Source: Gammaproteobacteria bacterium
Lineage (GTDB): Bacteria; Pseudomonadota; Gammaproteobacteria; Ga0077536
DNA length: 64,000 nucleotides
Reading direction: 5' to 3'
Assembly (NCBI GenBank): GCA_016209015.1
Contig: JACQWY010000014.1
Span: 1-64,000, forward strand
Shown: positions 62,020-64,000 of the stretch, piece after piece
Position numbering within the stretch: the stretch's first letter is position 1
Layout: the number at the start of each line of letters is the position of its first letter
Notes under the pieces: generated by a model
The model's input: the letters and a program-made list of their open reading frames with translations, nothing else
What the model was told of the DNA's origin: nothing
The model's database searches: none
Position numbers and translations under genes: made by a program

Positions 62020-62793
62020 TCAGGCCGGCGCTCGGGTGCCCAGGATGAATTCGCGTTCCTTCATGCGATGGAGGATCGCATGGCCACCGGCGATGACGGC
62101 ATCGGGGTTCGTGCTGCCGAGTTCCTCGGCGATGCCGCGCAGCACGGACATGGCCGGCCGGCCGGGCTCCGTGCGCAGCAGTTCGAAGAGTCGCGCCGAA
62201 GCGGGATTGAGATCGAGCACGGAGAAATCGTGGCGCCGGGTACGGAACGCGACGAGGCGGGTCGCCTGCGCCGGCGGCTCCGTCGGCTGGTTCGACGCGT
62301 CGATCAGGTGCACGGGCCAGGTGTAGGTGACGTACTCGTGAATCGGGTTGAACACGATCTCCCCCGAAAGCAGGTCGCCCTCGGGATCGATTCCCGTCTC
62401 GTCGAGCCGCCTCTCGTCCGCGCCGACGAGCGTCTCGAGCCAGTCGAAATGCGCGAGCTCCCAGAGATAGGGCGGGTCATCCGGGGCGGTGCGCTCGTGC
62501 TCGAGGTAGTCCATGAATTCGAGCGGCAGCTCGATGAAGAGCGAAGTGCGCGCCTTGTGGCGAACGAAGTAGTCGCGCACGAGCGCGACCCAGGCCTCGT
62601 CGTCGAGGATGGCGCGGATCCGCGGAAAATTCTCCGCCATGAAGCGCTCGGCATTCGCGAACGCGGCGTAGGCATACAGACCGAGACGACGCGCGTCGAG
62701 CCCGGGCGGAACGGGCGTGTTGTCGGGATCGCGAAGATAGCGCGTGAACTCGCGCTGGAGGCGTACGAACTCGGGGACCGGAGTCTGGCTCAT
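62020..62793 (-). CDS. bufC: BufC-like DUF2063 protein (RiPP maturation partner)
   Basis: The 257-residue protein has the DUF2063 pattern: EFVRLQREFTRYLRDPDN at the N-terminus, RRLGLYAYAAFANAERFMAENFPRI (about 35-59), LPYLWELAHFDWLE-type helix and a C-terminal NPIHEYVTYTWPVHLID region. DUF2063 proteins partner DUF692 enzymes to install modifications on small peptides and help recognise them. Its ATG overlaps the DUF692 stop (ATGA). It is the last gene of the cluster. Confidence 0.87.
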   Translation of the reverse strand: MSQTPVPEFVRLQREFTRYLRDPDNTPVPPGLDARRLGLYAYAAFANAERFMAENFPRIRAILDDEAWVALVRDYFVRHKARTSLFIELPLEFMDYLEHERTAPDDPPYLWELAHFDWLETLVGADERRLDETGIDPEGDLLSGEIVFNPIHEYVTYTWPVHLIDASNQPTEPPAQATRLVAFRTRRHDFSVLDLNPASARLFELLRTEPGRPAMSVLRGIAEELGSTNPDAVIAGGHAILHRMKEREFILGTRAPA

Positions 62794-63650
62794 GACGCCG
62801 CCCTTCCGCCGCAGCGCTGCTGGATCTCGTGGATGCGCGCGACTTCCTTCACGACCGTGTCGAGCGAAGGAATGTGCTCATCGCGCTCGAGGAGCGTCGG
62901 GAACACACCGAAGATTCCATAGGCGCTTTCGAGCAGCTCCCACACGGGGTCGATCACATCCGTGCCATGGGTATCGACGATCACGCCGTCGGGATCGCGG
63001 AAGTGGCCCGCGATGTGCGCGTAGGCGATGCGATCGGCCGGAAGCTGCTTCAGGAACTCCACGGGATCGAAGCCGTAGTTCTGGCTGTTCACGTAGATGT
63101 TGTTGATGTCGATGAGGAACCGGCAGTCCGCCTTCTCGAAGATCCGCTGCGTGAATTCGAGCTCGGAGATCTCCTGGCTGAGCGCGACGTAGTACGAGGG
63201 ATTCTCCACGACGATGCGCTCGCCGAGGATGTCCTGGACCTGCATGATGCGGGAGGCGAGATGGTCTGCGGCCTCGAGGGTGAACGGCATCGGCAGGAGC
63301 TCGTAGAGCTGGCCGGATTCCGCGCAGAACGTCAGGTGATCGCCGTAGCACTTCGCGCCGTAGCGCTTGCAGAACTCGCCGATGCGCTTGATATAGGGAA
63401 CATCGAGCGGATCCGGTCCGCCCAGATTGAGCAACAGACCGTGGCACACGAGATCGGTGCGCGCGACGATCTTCTCGAATGCTTCGCCGATCCGGCCCCC
63501 GGCGCCGATCCAGTTCTCCGGCGCGACCTCCATGAACGAGATGGGCTCGGGAATCGCTTCAAGGAGAGACCCCAGGTGGGGTCTTCTGAGGCCCAGACCG
63601 GCGCCGTGCACCGGGAAATCCCGGCGCACGGCGTCGGTGCTGGAGGACAC
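62790..63650 (-). CDS. bufB: BufB-like DUF692 multinuclear iron enzyme
   Basis: The 286-residue TIM-barrel protein has the DUF692 metal-ligand series: FMEVAPENW, CHGLLLNLGG, YGDHLTFC, VENPSYYV, LIDINNIYVN, AHIAGHF and VDTHGTDV. In MbnB and BufB such enzymes use a di/tri-iron centre to convert Cys residues of a precursor into oxazolone- or thiazole-type copper ligands. The GTG at 63650 starts 4 nt after the precursor stop; a second GTG 9 codons later is possible. It is coupled by ATGA to the DUF2063 gene. Confidence 0.88.
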   Translation of the reverse strand: MSSSTDAVRRDFPVHGAGLGLRRPHLGSLLEAIPEPISFMEVAPENWIGAGGRIGEAFEKIVARTDLVCHGLLLNLGGPDPLDVPYIKRIGEFCKRYGAKCYGDHLTFCAESGQLYELLPMPFTLEAADHLASRIMQVQDILGERIVVENPSYYVALSQEISELEFTQRIFEKADCRFLIDINNIYVNSQNYGFDPVEFLKQLPADRIAYAHIAGHFRDPDGVIVDTHGTDVIDPVWELLESAYGIFGVFPTLLERDEHIPSLDTVVKEVARIHEIQQRCGGRAAS

Positions 63651-63654
63651 AGGC

Positions 63655-63978
63655 TTACTTCTTGCCCTTGCCTTCGAGGTGGGCCATCGAGCAGCTCGAG
63701 CCGGCGAACGTGCCGCACACCGCCGGGTCCTTCGTGCCGGTGGCGATCTTGCCGCCCGCGTAGGCAGCCATGCCGTCACCGCCGTACTTGAAGCCGGTCT
63801 CGTCGTTGATGTTGACCTTGTTGCCCTGCATGTCGCGCGCTTCCGCAGCAACCGTCACGCCGGCCCCGAATTCCACCATCTGGAACGGATTGTCGGCAGC
63901 GCTGAGGGGCGCAGACATCGCGAGCACGATCGTCGAACCCAACGCCGCGGCGACGGGCTTCAGGCTGTTTTTCTTCAT
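63655..63978 (-). CDS. bufA: Bufferin-like RiPP precursor with signal peptide
   Basis: The 107-residue peptide begins with a Sec signal (MKKNSLKPVAAALG onward, cleavage near SAA at 26-28) and a mature part starting DNPFQMVEFGAG. Only two Cys are present, C88 and C96, in VCGTFAGSSC. The C-terminus ends HLEGKGKK, reminiscent of the EGKCG repeats of BufA2/HvfA precursors but without their Cys. Bufferins bind copper in the periplasm after Cys modification. Position (first gene, directly before DUF692 and DUF2063) is the main evidence. GGAGGAAGG precedes the ATG. Control DNA and any transporter lie beyond the window. Confidence 0.72.
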   Translation of the reverse strand: MKKNSLKPVAAALGSTIVLAMSAPLSAADNPFQMVEFGAGVTVAAEARDMQGNKVNINDETGFKYGGDGMAAYAGGKIATGTKDPAVCGTFAGSSCSMAHLEGKGKK

Positions 63979-64000
63979 ATGACCTTCCTCCTCACACTAT

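Noticed and set aside
58498-62922. Long plus-strand frames opposite pyc and bufC (58498-60669, 61000-62922).
   Set aside because: Antisense shadows of high-GC coding DNA; no recognisable protein.
1-64000. CRISPR arrays, rRNA or prophage.
   Set aside because: No regularly spaced repeats, rRNA-like sequence or phage structural genes are visible.

Overview
The window is GC-rich (most codons end in G or C), densely coding on both strands and carries no rRNA, tRNA or CRISPR. Gene content points to an environmental gammaproteobacterium: yaeQ, rlmJ, speE-speD, a NhaR-type LysR regulator, rhlE, a TonB system and a RegB/RegA redox two-component pair. Several alpha/beta hydrolases, two luciferase-like monooxygenases and an aromatic meta-cleavage cassette fit a soil, sediment or water organism with broad catabolism. 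I cannot name the genus from sequence alone.

Layout. 1-2.4 kb: the left end of an IS21-like element abuts yaeQ, followed by a CZB zinc-binding protein, a decayed tandem copy of it, and def. 2.4-9.9 kb: an 1808-residue membrane protein with a GH94 domain, a TerC/Alx transporter, a HIT protein and a YajD-like HNH nuclease. 9.95-15 kb: one minus-strand operon with the three AmmeMemoRadiSam genes plus an Fe-S/FAD oxidoreductase pair. 15-21 kb: two hydrolases, a YidH-like protein, an acetoacetate-decarboxylase-like enzyme, rlmJ and a luciferase-like monooxygenase. 21-25.4 kb: a GntR regulator divergent from an HpaB-type hydroxylase, a frameshifted C-C hydrolase and an extradiol dioxygenase. 25.7-30.2 kb: a GFA-like protein, rhlE, rquA (rhodoquinone synthesis) and a methyltransferase/SDR pair that is translationally coupled to exbD. 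30.2-35.4 kb: exbD, exbB, tonB, a MEKHLA protein, an acyl-CoA synthetase and a hydrolase. 35.4-39.4 kb: an outer-membrane protein gene with an in-frame stop after its signal peptide, a VOC protein, a glycine-zipper protein and a lytic transglycosylase. 39.4-43.6 kb: a polyhydroxyalkanoate (PHA) cluster (GNAT, phaC, PhaR/PhaE-type subunit, hydrolase, phasin, PadR). 43.6-48.7 kb: two hydrolases, a second luciferase-like enzyme and nhaR. 48.7-55 kb: speD/speE, a FecR-domain protein, a hydrolase, RegA/RegB and a diguanylate cyclase. 55-58.2 kb: bcp, a cupin, a YcbL-type hydrolase and a cNMP-HDOD protein. 58.3-58.45 kb: a compact five-hairpin element. 58.46-61.9 kb: pyruvate carboxylase. 62-64 kb: a bufferin-type RiPP cluster (precursor, DUF692, DUF2063) that runs to the window edge.

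Shared themes. Many genes are joined by 4-nt ATGA stop/start overlaps, so translational coupling is common. Convergent gene pairs are usually separated by perfect GC-rich hairpins, mostly without a U tract. Three genes look broken or decaying: the second CZB copy, the meta-cleavage hydrolase and the outer-membrane barrel. The most notable loci are the bufferin-like cluster with an atypical two-cysteine precursor, the AmmeMemoRadiSam operon with its redox partners, rquA, the five-hairpin element and the PHA cluster with its palindromic control region.
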